Assembly: GCA_021798875.1 (NCBI GenBank)
Contig: JAJZBN010000010.1
Coordinates: forward strand, 1-64,000
Length of the DNA: 64,000 nucleotides
Direction of reading: 5' to 3'
Source: a bacterium
GTDB lineage: Bacteria; SZUA-79; Acidulodesulfobacterales; Acidulodesulfobacteraceae
A program made the position numbers and the translations under genes. Shown here piece by piece: positions 38,600 to 47,669 of the stretch. The notes beneath the pieces were generated by a model. The model was not told where the DNA came from. It saw only the letters and a program-made list of their open reading frames with translations, and ran no database searches. Positions within the stretch are counted from its first letter, which is position 1, and each line of letters opens with the position of its first letter.

Positions 38600-40243
38600 T
38601 TATTTAATAATATCATAATAAAGATCTTCGTAAACTTTTGCGGAATCTTCCCATCCAAAATGTTTATTTGCCGAATTAATAACTATATCAGACCATTTCC
38701 TATTTCCGTTTTTTTCTTTTTCTTTGCCGGCGCTTTTACTGCTTTCTTCTCCCGATGCATAAATATTATACAAAGAGTTAAGCGCCCATGCTATTCCGTT
38801 AGGATCGGTATATTGAATAAGTATTCCGGACGGATTTTTAGCATCCGGATTTGTAATATCCGAAACGGTATCGTGAAGACCGCCGGTATCGCCCGCCGCA
38901 ATAACACATCCGTATCTCATGGCTATCATCTGCGACAATCCGCAAGGCTCAAACTTCGAAGGCATAACGAAAATATCGGATGCCGCATATATTTTATGAG
39001 AAAGAGCTTCGTCGTATTTTCCGGTCTGCGCAAAAACCTTGTCTTTAAAAACTTCGGCAAGATAATTTGCTTTGCCTTCTATATAATCTTTGCCGCTTCC
39101 AAGTATAACTGCTTGAAAAGGAAAATCGTTCCAGTTAAAAAGCGCGTCTAAAAATTCGTTTATGCCTTTTTCCTCGGTTAGTCTGCTTACTACTCCAATA
39201 AGAGGTAGAATTTTACCGTCTTTATCTTTTTTTAAAGGCAGGGAAATTTCCGAAAAAAGAGCTTTTTTATTATTTAATTTAAATTTTTTCCATTCCGCAT
39301 AATCTTTAATTCCGTAGCCGTCGTTTTTAATATTTAAATTATAGTTGATCAATTTGTCGGTTTTCGGATTCCAATAATCTAAATCGATACCGTTAAGTAT
39401 CCCTCTCAAACGTCCCGTATTTCGCAGATTCTTCAGCTCGCCGTCAAGTCCGAAGCCGAATCTGCTGTCTGTTATTTCTTGCGCATAAGTAGGGCTTACC
39501 GTAGTAACTATGTCGGAAAGTTTAATCCCTCCTTTTAGGCTGTTTATTGTTCCGAAATGTTCGTAAGCGTCGGAAGAATTATATTTAAAATCTAAACCTA
39601 TATCGTAAAAATCGTCCAAACCGTAAACGCCTTGATAACCGAGATTATGTATCGTAAACGCTATAGCAGGCCTTAATCCTTTTGCGCTTACGCTCCTGCT
39701 CAATTTACCGCTTAAAATACCTTCGGCGGAACCGCTTACGTTTACCGAAACTTTTTTATCTCCGAACGTCTGCCTGATGACAGCGGGAACAAATCCGCCT
39801 GACCAGTCGTGCGTATGGACTACTAACGGCATTCCAAGAATTTTCATCGCATATGCCGTCCCGTGAGCAAGCATTGCATAACGCCACAGGTTGTCTTTAT
39901 ATGCGCAAACTCCTCCATGCGTACCGTAAACTTCCTCCCTGTTAAAAAAATGATTCTGCTCTATAAGGACTATGGGAATATCGCCCATTGCAAAACCAGT
40001 TTTAATTCCGAACTCAAAAGGGATTTCTCCGAAATTTACTCTGCCTGCAGGATAAGTTTCCCTTATGTCTAATAAATTTTTAGGAATTATATTTTTATAA
40101 TACGGAATTACTACACGCACGTTAATACCCGCCCTGAGCAAAAATTTAGGAAGGCTGCCCATTACGTCGCCGAGACCTCCGGCTTTTACCAGCGGAGACA
40201 TTTCTGCTCCGACAAACCATATTTCGTTATTAAATTCGCTCAT
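38600..40243 (-). CDS. glgA: Glycogen synthase
   Basis: 547 residues from this start. GlgA adds glucose from ADP-glucose to alpha-1,4-glucan. The KAGGLGDVMG glucosyl-nucleotide loop is near the N-terminus, and the E-x7-E region is FEPCGLSQMIAMRYG. The open frame extends to a TTG at 40282 with no ribosome-binding site; the ATG at 40243 begins MSEFNNEIWFVGAE, as in homologues, with a weak GGG 8 bases or so upstream, so I place the start there. A roughly 25-residue serine- and glycine-rich insert after TFGDKKVSVNVSGSAEG is not usual. It leads the alpha-glucan block with three GH57 genes. Confidence 0.92.
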   Translation of the reverse strand: MSEFNNEIWFVGAEMSPLVKAGGLGDVMGSLPKFLLRAGINVRVVIPYYKNIIPKNLLDIRETYPAGRVNFGEIPFEFGIKTGFAMGDIPIVLIEQNHFFNREEVYGTHGGVCAYKDNLWRYAMLAHGTAYAMKILGMPLVVHTHDWSGGFVPAVIRQTFGDKKVSVNVSGSAEGILSGKLSRSVSAKGLRPAIAFTIHNLGYQGVYGLDDFYDIGLDFKYNSSDAYEHFGTINSLKGGIKLSDIVTTVSPTYAQEITDSRFGFGLDGELKNLRNTGRLRGILNGIDLDYWNPKTDKLINYNLNIKNDGYGIKDYAEWKKFKLNNKKALFSEISLPLKKDKDGKILPLIGVVSRLTEEKGINEFLDALFNWNDFPFQAVILGSGKDYIEGKANYLAEVFKDKVFAQTGKYDEALSHKIYAASDIFVMPSKFEPCGLSQMIAMRYGCVIAAGDTGGLHDTVSDITNPDAKNPSGILIQYTDPNGIAWALNSLYNIYASGEESSKSAGKEKEKNGNRKWSDIVINSANKHFGWEDSAKVYEDLYYDIIK

Positions 40244-40295
40244 TTTTTTTAACCCGTTTTTATTTGCATACTTTTTTAACAATTCAATGCTTTTA

Positions 40296-42464
40296 TTAAT
40301 TTATTTTTTCTACGCCTATAGATATTATACTACGAAAATCTTCTTCCGTATTTAAATTAAAATTATATCTTAGCTCTATGCCCTGAAAAATCCTTTCATA
40401 TCCGTTTTCGGAAAGCGACATAGTAGTCAAAGGTTTAAATACGGCGTCGTAATTTTTTAAAAAATTAGAATCCGTCCGCTCTTTAAGCGTTATTTTTCCG
40501 CCCCAGAACAAATCTTTCAAATAAATAAAATTATCGCATCCGGATGTATTGTTTTTTTTCATGATATTATTAATTCCTTTTACGTCGCCGTCAATATCCG
40601 CGCTGACTGCCGGACCGTCGCCGCCTGGAAAAGCAAATCTGAAAACGACTTGTAGATTTCCTAAAATTTTCGACCTTGATTTTATGAAAAAAGATATAGA
40701 CTCATCTATCTTTATGGTTAGTCCTAAAATTTCATCGGTCATGCCTTCCGCTTTTATATCCGTTAAATTGTTTAAATCATTATTGAGGACGGTTTCACCT
40801 CCGGTAATAACGGGATATGCCCTGGTTTCGACGAGTATATAATTTTTGCCGTTATTTTCGCATATATTTTTTATGTCCGCACGGGAAAAACGAAGAGGTT
40901 TATTTTTAAATAAAATTTCAAAAGAAGGAAGAATGCCTTTATACATTAAAAGATCGTTTTCCGATAAATCGGAAGGGTATTTAGTTTCGTCATGTATCGT
41001 CTTGGGCGGCTCGTCTTCCGAAGCGTTTTTATTTTTTGTATCGTCAACTATGCTTTCTTCTTTTAAATTTTTTTCTTTTATTTTTAAAATATCGTATTCT
41101 TCATGTAGGCAGAATACGTCGCCGAGAGAATGAATCAAACCTTTTCCTATATAATCCAATGCCGAAAAAGAAGCCGACGAAGGCTTATAAATTATGCACC
41201 ATAAGTCGTTTGAAAGCAAAAATTCTTTTTCTCCGTCCGAATCGAAATCAAAACATTCTATCTCTATTTCTTCATTAACGGCATCTTTATAAAAAACGTA
41301 GGAGGACAATAGCGCTTTGTGAACGGCTCTCCTTAAATGCGGCAGGTAAATGCCTCCGAATACTCCGTGCCAGTAAGCATCGTTAGCCTGAGATTTAAGA
41401 AGTTCTACGACGGCTTCATTAAGATTTTTACCGTAAGCTTTTTGAATACAATCTATTTTAAGGCTTAAATTAACCATCCTTTTATGCTGAAGATTTGATT
41501 CTGGGTATCTGGTTAAAAAATTATGCCATATGCCGGAACTTAAAGGGGCCGAAGGATTCTTAGATTTTATTTTTTCACAGGCGTCTCTTGTTGCTGGAGG
41601 CAGAGTCCATTCTCCCATTTCTCTGTAGCTTGAAATAGGCAGATATACCGGATTCCTTTTTTCCGTATTGCATAATAAATTTGAAGGAAGTTCGAAAATT
41701 ATGTCCGAATAAAGACTGTTTACGTCTTTTGAACATGCTTTATCGATAAAATTTTCCAACCAGCCTTTGTTTCCTTCTTTTCCGTAAACCCAGTCGAAAG
41801 TATCAGGCCATCCGCCCATTTTTTCGCCGTCGTCGAACATAACCGACAAATCGGAACGTCTTCCGTTCATGTATAATATCTCGTTTAAAGATTCCGACGG
41901 TTCGGCAAAAGGTATCTTATATCTTAATCTTTCATGTATAGGAAAGATATCGAAGTATTCGCCTCCGTATTCGGTTCTAAAAACGGAGTCTATGCAGTCG
42001 GGAGAAATGCCTGCTTGAAAAAATTGAAAGTCGTCCAAAAAAGCATAATTTAATCCTGCCGATTTTAAATCTTTAATTATATCGGGCTGCCATATCCTTT
42101 CCGTTATCCATGCGCCCGAAGGATATACGCCGAAAAGCCTTTTTATGGCCGCATTAAGCATTTCAAGCTGTTTCAATCTGTCTTTCGGCGGAATCATGGC
42201 AAGAATAGGTTCGTAATATCCTCCGCCTATAAGCTCGATTAATCCTGCATTTACGCCTTCGGATATTATTTCGATTAATTCAGTATCGTTTTCTTCCCAC
42301 CATTCTAAAAGTACGCCTGAAGCGTGCAGACAAAATTTTACGTTAAGACCGAAAAGGGTTCTGATAAGAGGCGAGTATGATTTTTGATGGACTTCTTTAA
42401 AGACGAAATCAAAATTGCCTACGGGCTGATGGCAATGAAATCCTAAGATAAATTTAGTCATCAT
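40296..42464 (-). CDS. GH57 4-alpha-glucanotransferase / alpha-amylase-like enzyme
   Basis: 722 residues. The GH57 barrel shows motif 1 HCHQPVGN (about 10-17), GGGYYEPIL (80-88), the nucleophile Glu122 in WITERIWQP, and FLDDFQF. A second carboxylate is in MFDDGEKMG near 211-212. This matches the Thermococcus litoralis 4-alpha-glucanotransferase type, whose known nucleophile is Glu123. The C-terminal part is the beta-sandwich (DUF1926) region, with a charged insert near 475-525. It lies 13 bases downstream of another GH57 gene. Substrate preference is inferred from the motifs. Confidence 0.9.
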   Translation of the reverse strand: MMTKFILGFHCHQPVGNFDFVFKEVHQKSYSPLIRTLFGLNVKFCLHASGVLLEWWEENDTELIEIISEGVNAGLIELIGGGYYEPILAMIPPKDRLKQLEMLNAAIKRLFGVYPSGAWITERIWQPDIIKDLKSAGLNYAFLDDFQFFQAGISPDCIDSVFRTEYGGEYFDIFPIHERLRYKIPFAEPSESLNEILYMNGRRSDLSVMFDDGEKMGGWPDTFDWVYGKEGNKGWLENFIDKACSKDVNSLYSDIIFELPSNLLCNTEKRNPVYLPISSYREMGEWTLPPATRDACEKIKSKNPSAPLSSGIWHNFLTRYPESNLQHKRMVNLSLKIDCIQKAYGKNLNEAVVELLKSQANDAYWHGVFGGIYLPHLRRAVHKALLSSYVFYKDAVNEEIEIECFDFDSDGEKEFLLSNDLWCIIYKPSSASFSALDYIGKGLIHSLGDVFCLHEEYDILKIKEKNLKEESIVDDTKNKNASEDEPPKTIHDETKYPSDLSENDLLMYKGILPSFEILFKNKPLRFSRADIKNICENNGKNYILVETRAYPVITGGETVLNNDLNNLTDIKAEGMTDEILGLTIKIDESISFFIKSRSKILGNLQVVFRFAFPGGDGPAVSADIDGDVKGINNIMKKNNTSGCDNFIYLKDLFWGGKITLKERTDSNFLKNYDAVFKPLTTMSLSENGYERIFQGIELRYNFNLNTEEDFRSIISIGVEKIN

Positions 42465-42475
42465 ATAGTTAAAAT

Positions 42476-44287
42476 TTACAGATCTCCGCCTCTTTTCATT
42501 ATTCCGCCCTTTTCGGCAATAAGATTTTTTGTTGAAGACAGGGATTCATACAATAAATCAGGCACTTTTTTGCCGGTTTTTAAGTAAATATTTTTTAAAA
42601 AATCCCTGAAAATTTTTTCCATGGAAGACTGCGAAAATAAAGGGCTGTCGGGACCAAGCCACCAAAACCAGTCTGAACCTTCTGCGGACATAAGATTATT
42701 TAAAGCCTCTTCTAAATCGGTTTTGCTAATCTTTCCTTCCAGAATCGAATCGAGTAAAACGTTTTTTGCATCGTTAAGCATAGCCCATGCTTTATTTTTC
42801 TGTTCTTCGCCGACCCACATTCTTAAATTTCCGTTTACCCACGAACCCGGCACGATATAGTCGAGTTTCATACATGCGCCGTTATTTTCATTGCATAAAC
42901 CTACGACTTCGCTTAATAAAAGAGGTTTAATTTTAACGGACGAAGATATAGACGAATAAAGATCGTTTAAAAAATAAAAACCGTTTTCGTAATAGTATTC
43001 CCAAGGATTTTCACCGTCAAGTATAATAGAAACAATGGCGTCTTTATCAAAATCGTCTATAGCATTTAGTTTATCGGTAAGATCATTTGCCGCATCGTCT
43101 CCTCTCCACTTAGAATACGTAAATCCTATCAGATCGGAAAGTCCGGAATCCCTGAATAATATCTTAACGCGCGTATCTTTCCATTTATACACTCTATACA
43201 AAGGTATAATATTTTTCCCCTGAGAAAAAACGGGTTTATGAGCATCGATGCCGAGAGAGGAAGATAAAAGTTCTTCTCCGCTTGCGCAAATGTCTATACC
43301 GTATTCGCTAAATAGTTGAAGTGCTTCCTGCGAAACTGCTCCTTCCGAAGGCCACATCGATTTTACGCTATTTTTTTTTGCGGTATATTTATAATATCCG
43401 CTTAAAGAATCCATATGCCTTTTTGCGCTTTCCAACCCGTCTTCGTATCTTTCGAATTCGACGGGTTCATAATATATGCCTGTCATCTGAGCGGAAATTC
43501 CTCCGCAGTGAATGTCTAAAAGCAAAGGTATTATCGGATGATAATGGGGCGATAAACTTATTTCGTATTCGCCTTTTTTCCGGGCTTTTAATTCCTCAAG
43601 TTTGCTTTTTTCTATCATATTAGGGTATTCGGGTAACGTTTCCGGAGGTGTACCTCCTTTTACCGCAGGAAATCCATATAAAGTAATACCGTACTTCATC
43701 CATTCTAAAAGTCTTTCAAGCAGTATTCTTCTATCCCCTTCCGAATAGCCGGATCCTTTTCTTATTAAATAATTTATTACGGGATCGTATCTTTTCATAC
43801 ACTCGCCGCACCAAGACAAGTGAAACCATACGCACAAATCGAAATAAAAATCGTCGTTTAAGTACCTTTGACGGGAACTTGACAAAGCAAGGTCGTATAA
43901 AACCTTATAATCGTCGAACCTGCATACCATCTGTTCATAATTCGACCATATATAATGGTCGCACATCCACTTTCTTATATCTTCCCAGCCGTCATCAACG
44001 CTTTTAAATAAAAGGGGTTTTAAAAATTTATCCGGCAAAATATCTTGCGCCTTTATTGCGTCTTTTTCTGCCAGAGCCTTTTCTATGAGATAATTATAAT
44101 CCTGCCACTGGTCTATTAATACTGGAGTAATGTTTATGTTGGCTTTCATGCCGGAATTGGAAAGCACGTTAAGCGGCATGTCGATGTAATCTTTTATAGC
44201 GTGCAGATAAACCCATGGCAATGCATATTCGCCGTCTGCATTTCTGTATTCGGGCTGATGCATATGCCACCATAGTATAAGATTCAT
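42476..44287 (-). CDS. GH57 family amylase / alpha-mannosidase-like enzyme (COG1449 type)
   Basis: 603 residues. Motif 1 WWHMHQPEYR lies at 6-15. The expected nucleophile is Glu315 in MWPSEGAVS, and the acid/base is Asp424 in ILDGENPWEYY. WFWWLGPDS near the C-terminus is a common GH57 tail signature. These proteins are usually cytoplasmic amylopullulanase-like enzymes in glycogen turnover, and the reaction here is not proven. No signal peptide is seen. It lies between the glucanotransferase-like gene (13-base spacing) and the branching-enzyme gene (37 bases). Confidence 0.88.
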   Translation of the reverse strand: MNLILWWHMHQPEYRNADGEYALPWVYLHAIKDYIDMPLNVLSNSGMKANINITPVLIDQWQDYNYLIEKALAEKDAIKAQDILPDKFLKPLLFKSVDDGWEDIRKWMCDHYIWSNYEQMVCRFDDYKVLYDLALSSSRQRYLNDDFYFDLCVWFHLSWCGECMKRYDPVINYLIRKGSGYSEGDRRILLERLLEWMKYGITLYGFPAVKGGTPPETLPEYPNMIEKSKLEELKARKKGEYEISLSPHYHPIIPLLLDIHCGGISAQMTGIYYEPVEFERYEDGLESAKRHMDSLSGYYKYTAKKNSVKSMWPSEGAVSQEALQLFSEYGIDICASGEELLSSSLGIDAHKPVFSQGKNIIPLYRVYKWKDTRVKILFRDSGLSDLIGFTYSKWRGDDAANDLTDKLNAIDDFDKDAIVSIILDGENPWEYYYENGFYFLNDLYSSISSSVKIKPLLLSEVVGLCNENNGACMKLDYIVPGSWVNGNLRMWVGEEQKNKAWAMLNDAKNVLLDSILEGKISKTDLEEALNNLMSAEGSDWFWWLGPDSPLFSQSSMEKIFRDFLKNIYLKTGKKVPDLLYESLSSTKNLIAEKGGIMKRGGDL

Positions 44288-44324
44288 ATTTCGCGTAAAA
44301 TTAATTAATATTCGATTTTGCGTC

Positions 44325-46019
44325 TCAGCATATATCTTTTCCGTATAAACTTAATGCATCGAGTTTAGGAAAGATATTATCTTTACCTGAAATATCGTTA
44401 AACCACGCATAATCAAGAGGTTCTTCGCCTACCGCCATTAAAATGCATCGTTTTGCTCTGACCAAATGGGCTTTAACTCTCCTTTCGGCATAACTAACCG
44501 CCTGTCCCGTAGTCAGCATAAAAGGCCAGTCGCTGGATTGAGCAAGTATCAGTTCCCTTGCGCCCTGATTTAAGACTTCGTGATATTTTACACGATTAAT
44601 ACCGTTTTTGCAAATATCTATAAGAACGGAAGCGATGTCTGACAAAAAAGGCTGTATTACATCGTTTTTTCCGTTCAGCCAAACCTCCGCATAACCGCCG
44701 CCTCCCCAAGACGAAGTTGCCGGCTGTGCGATAAAAACGCCGTTTTTTGCATTATTTCTGTTTATATTTTCGACTAATTGAAGATATGATTTTTCGTCGT
44801 CGTATTTTTTTAAAAGACCGTTAAGTTTAAATATTGTTTCATCTGCTATGTCTATTGCTTTTGCAGATTTTACGAAACCGTTTTCGTTAATTCTTCTAAA
44901 AACGGCTTCAAGCCACCACGGGCCTTCAAACCACCAATGTCCGAAAAGTTCTGCATCGTACATAGAAGTTATCACCGGTTCGTCTATATAATTTTTTAAA
45001 TACTGAGTCTGCAGTTCCCTGTGATATACAAACTGCGCACCGTGTTCGTATGCCTTGCGCTTAGCAGCAGAAGGCCTGTAAGCTTCTTTATAATTACCCT
45101 GTCCGGTAATCGCGTAATATTTAAGACCGGTAAAAGTTTTAAGGCTTCCGTGTCTCAATGGCGTCAAATGCGGCAAATCCAAGTCAAAACCTACGTCTCT
45201 ATAAAACTCCCTGTAAACCGGAGTTCCAGGATATCCTTCTTTAGACGACCAGACCTGCCTTGAACTTTCAGGGTCCCTGCCGAACATTACTACGTTAAAA
45301 GGAGTTATTATAGGGGAAAAACATCCGTTAACGGGATTTGGTTTGGCAAAATCTATGCCGTGTCTGTCCAAAAAAGTATAATGAAGTCCATATTTATTAA
45401 GAATGCCGTCAAAACCTTCCGTATAGCCGCATTCCGGCAGCCATATGCCTTTAGGAGTAACGCCGAGTATATTTTTATGGGTTTCTATACCAACTTCTAT
45501 TTGAGCGGCAATAGCTTCGGGTTCACCGACCATGGAAATTAAAAAAGCATGGGTAGCGGAAGAAGTTATAATATCTAAATGTCCGTTGCGAAAATGCTTC
45601 AAAAAGCCGTTTATAAGATATTTTCCTCCGCTATCTTTAATTTTTTCATACCAGTTTCTGTATCTTTTTCTGTAAAACAGAGTTACGGGATGAAATTCGG
45701 GGTCACCTTCGGTTCTGAAAGCCTCTTCGTCAAGAACTTTAAGTCTCACGGCTATATAATCTTTAAGCCTTTCGGAAAGCAGATCGTCGTTCATCATGCT
45801 TAAAAGCGTAGGTGTTAACGACATAGTAAGATTAAAATCCACTCCGTCGTTTTCAAGGTTGTCAAAACATTCGAGCAAAGGCAGATATGTTTCCGTAACG
45901 GCTTCAAAATACCACTCTTCTTCCAAATATTTTGAGCTTTCGGGATGTCTTACGTAAGGAAGATGAAAATGTAGCACGGGCAGCCACTTGCCGGTATTTT
46001 TTCTATTTGCTTCAAACAT
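44325..46019 (-). CDS. GH57 1,4-alpha-glucan branching enzyme
   Basis: 564 residues. Motif 1 HFHLPYVRHP is at 17-26. The nucleophile is Glu196 in GIWLPECGYT and the acid/base Asp355 in SMYDAELFGHWWFEG. This is the arrangement of the Thermococcus/Thermus GH57 branching enzymes, whose catalytic pair is Glu183 and Asp354 in Thermococcus. A C-terminal DUF1957 helical region follows. Together with GlgA and the other two enzymes it would make and remodel branched alpha-glucan. No GH13 glgB is in the window. Confidence 0.92.
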   Translation of the reverse strand: MFEANRKNTGKWLPVLHFHLPYVRHPESSKYLEEEWYFEAVTETYLPLLECFDNLENDGVDFNLTMSLTPTLLSMMNDDLLSERLKDYIAVRLKVLDEEAFRTEGDPEFHPVTLFYRKRYRNWYEKIKDSGGKYLINGFLKHFRNGHLDIITSSATHAFLISMVGEPEAIAAQIEVGIETHKNILGVTPKGIWLPECGYTEGFDGILNKYGLHYTFLDRHGIDFAKPNPVNGCFSPIITPFNVVMFGRDPESSRQVWSSKEGYPGTPVYREFYRDVGFDLDLPHLTPLRHGSLKTFTGLKYYAITGQGNYKEAYRPSAAKRKAYEHGAQFVYHRELQTQYLKNYIDEPVITSMYDAELFGHWWFEGPWWLEAVFRRINENGFVKSAKAIDIADETIFKLNGLLKKYDDEKSYLQLVENINRNNAKNGVFIAQPATSSWGGGGYAEVWLNGKNDVIQPFLSDIASVLIDICKNGINRVKYHEVLNQGARELILAQSSDWPFMLTTGQAVSYAERRVKAHLVRAKRCILMAVGEEPLDYAWFNDISGKDNIFPKLDALSLYGKDIC

Positions 46020-46070
46020 AATAATATTTTCTCCGATTTATTTTATTATTTATTAATTTACAAATAATAT

Positions 46071-47477
46071 TTACCTTACGCCTTCTCCCGACGGCGTAAA
46101 CCCTTCACCCGATGCGGAAAAGCCGGCTCCCGAACTTGTAAAATTAATATTAACGGGCAGGTTTTTACCGCCGGGAATACCTTCGGTAGCGCCTATAAAT
46201 ATCCTGCCGCCCGTACCGCTAATTTTTCTTTCGAGTTTTAATTTAGGAAGTTTTTTATAAAGACACGCCGGCGGCCATACAGGGCTTCTTGCTATAAAAA
46301 TAAAATTTCCTTCATCCGTTAAATATCCAATCTCCGCCCATGTCTGCGAAAGTTCGAGGTCTTCCGGAAATATAACGTATCTGCTGCCGTAATATCCGTC
46401 TAAAACTTCATACCACAGCATATCGTCGTCTTTATAAACCCTTAGTATAGGTTTATATGAAGAAGATTCAGGTTTCTGCCTGAATCTCCATACTATCTGC
46501 CTGACGTTAGGTTTTTGGAAATATATTCTCACCATGCTTTTTCCGGAAATTTCCACCGGCTGACCATATTCTAAAACAGGAATATTTTCCGAAGGGCTCA
46601 ATCGGCTCCAACTTAAAGAGATAAGTCCGATCTGCTCGCCTATATTTTTTTCGTTTTCTACGTATTCTACTTCGCAAATTTCCGGAATTATATCGGTTAA
46701 ACTGTTTTCAATTTCGACCGCTTTTTTAGAAGTACTTTTTTTAGATATTTCATTTTTTGGAAGTTCGGGAACCAACTTCTTAATAGGCTGCTGTTTTAAT
46801 TTTTCCTCTTTTTCGGTAAATTTCGGTTCTTTTATTTTTTCTACGGATTTAACTTCACCCTTAACATCTATTTTTGATTTCATTTTTATATTTTTCGGCT
46901 CCGCTTTTTCCTTAACTTCTTCTTTAATCTTTGAACGTTTTTGCTTAGCGGCCGAAAGAGATTTCTTTTCGTCTATTACGTGTCTGGCTATTTCATTAAG
47001 TTTTTTAATATTGGATGATTTCACGAAATCTGTTTTTACCGCTTTATGGGTAGTAAAACTGTAATTAAATATTTCGAAATCGAATACATGGGGCGCATAT
47101 TCATTTAGCATTAGTTTATTGCTTAAGGTTATCGCTGAATAATTTACAATATCTATACCGTAATGATTTTTTAACCGTTCAAAAAAACTACCGGCAAAAT
47201 CTATAAATTCATCCTGTTCGTTAAATTCGGGCATAGCATTAAATTCTTCGTTATAAAACAGTATCCTGCCTTCAAAAACAGGTTTAAATATGCTGGACAA
47301 TCGTCTTTGATTGAATTTCATACAGTCTTCGGCGGCTTTTTTTTCTAATTTTTCGATAATTTTAATTTTCTGCTTAGTATCGGGATTTTTATAATAAATA
47401 ACTTTGTCTTTTTTAGAAGTCGTCTTTGCTATAGATTCGGGGTCAAATATAACGGTGAAAAATATATCTTTTTTCAT
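46071..47477 (-). CDS. DUF4912-like protein upstream of the GH57 genes
   Basis: 468 residues. The first 160 form an unrecognised domain, then a lysine- and glutamate-rich linker (about 160-270). From about 290 to 430 a domain resembles DUF4912 (SWSRLSPSE, VWRFRQKP, LRVYKDDD, IGYLTDEGNFIFIARSPVWPPAC). The last 40 residues are glycine-rich with a repeated GFxxSGEG pattern. The family is of unknown function and often lies beside GH57 branching enzymes, perhaps as a carbohydrate-binding or scaffolding protein. The gene is 51 bases upstream of the branching enzyme. Confidence 0.72.
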   Translation of the reverse strand: MKKDIFFTVIFDPESIAKTTSKKDKVIYYKNPDTKQKIKIIEKLEKKAAEDCMKFNQRRLSSIFKPVFEGRILFYNEEFNAMPEFNEQDEFIDFAGSFFERLKNHYGIDIVNYSAITLSNKLMLNEYAPHVFDFEIFNYSFTTHKAVKTDFVKSSNIKKLNEIARHVIDEKKSLSAAKQKRSKIKEEVKEKAEPKNIKMKSKIDVKGEVKSVEKIKEPKFTEKEEKLKQQPIKKLVPELPKNEISKKSTSKKAVEIENSLTDIIPEICEVEYVENEKNIGEQIGLISLSWSRLSPSENIPVLEYGQPVEISGKSMVRIYFQKPNVRQIVWRFRQKPESSSYKPILRVYKDDDMLWYEVLDGYYGSRYVIFPEDLELSQTWAEIGYLTDEGNFIFIARSPVWPPACLYKKLPKLKLERKISGTGGRIFIGATEGIPGGKNLPVNINFTSSGAGFSASGEGFTPSGEGVR

Positions 47478-47527
47478 ATGCGCCTCTTAGGATTTTTATG
47501 TTTGGTATTTTAATTTCCATTTTGCGT

Positions 47528-47550
47528 TTGGGACAGAATTGAATTCTGTC
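47528..47550. repeat. Palindromic repeat, family A (copy 5)
   Basis: A 23-base perfect palindrome with arms GGGACAGAATT around a central G. It lies between panC and the DUF4912 gene, 83 bases past the panC stop and 78 bases before the next pair of repeats of the related GGTGCC family. Confidence 0.9.
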
Positions 47551-47606
47551 CCTGCTATTATATCTGTAATAATAATATCATAAAAATTTCATTTTTCAAC
47601 ATAAAC

Positions 47607-47669
47607 GGTGCCCGAATTGAATTCCGGCACCTTTAATTTGAGACGGTGCCCGAATTGAATTCCGGCACC
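47607..47669. repeat. Pair of GGTGCC-type palindromes (family A variant) overlapping panC
   Basis: Two 25-base palindromes (47607-47631, 47645-47669) are 38 bases apart. They share the AATTGAATT core with family A, but the outer arms read GGTGCCSG and CSGGCACC instead of GGGGACAG and CTGTCCCC. The panC stop codon (47633-47635) lies between them, and the second palindrome encodes the PanC C-terminus. Confidence 0.92.
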
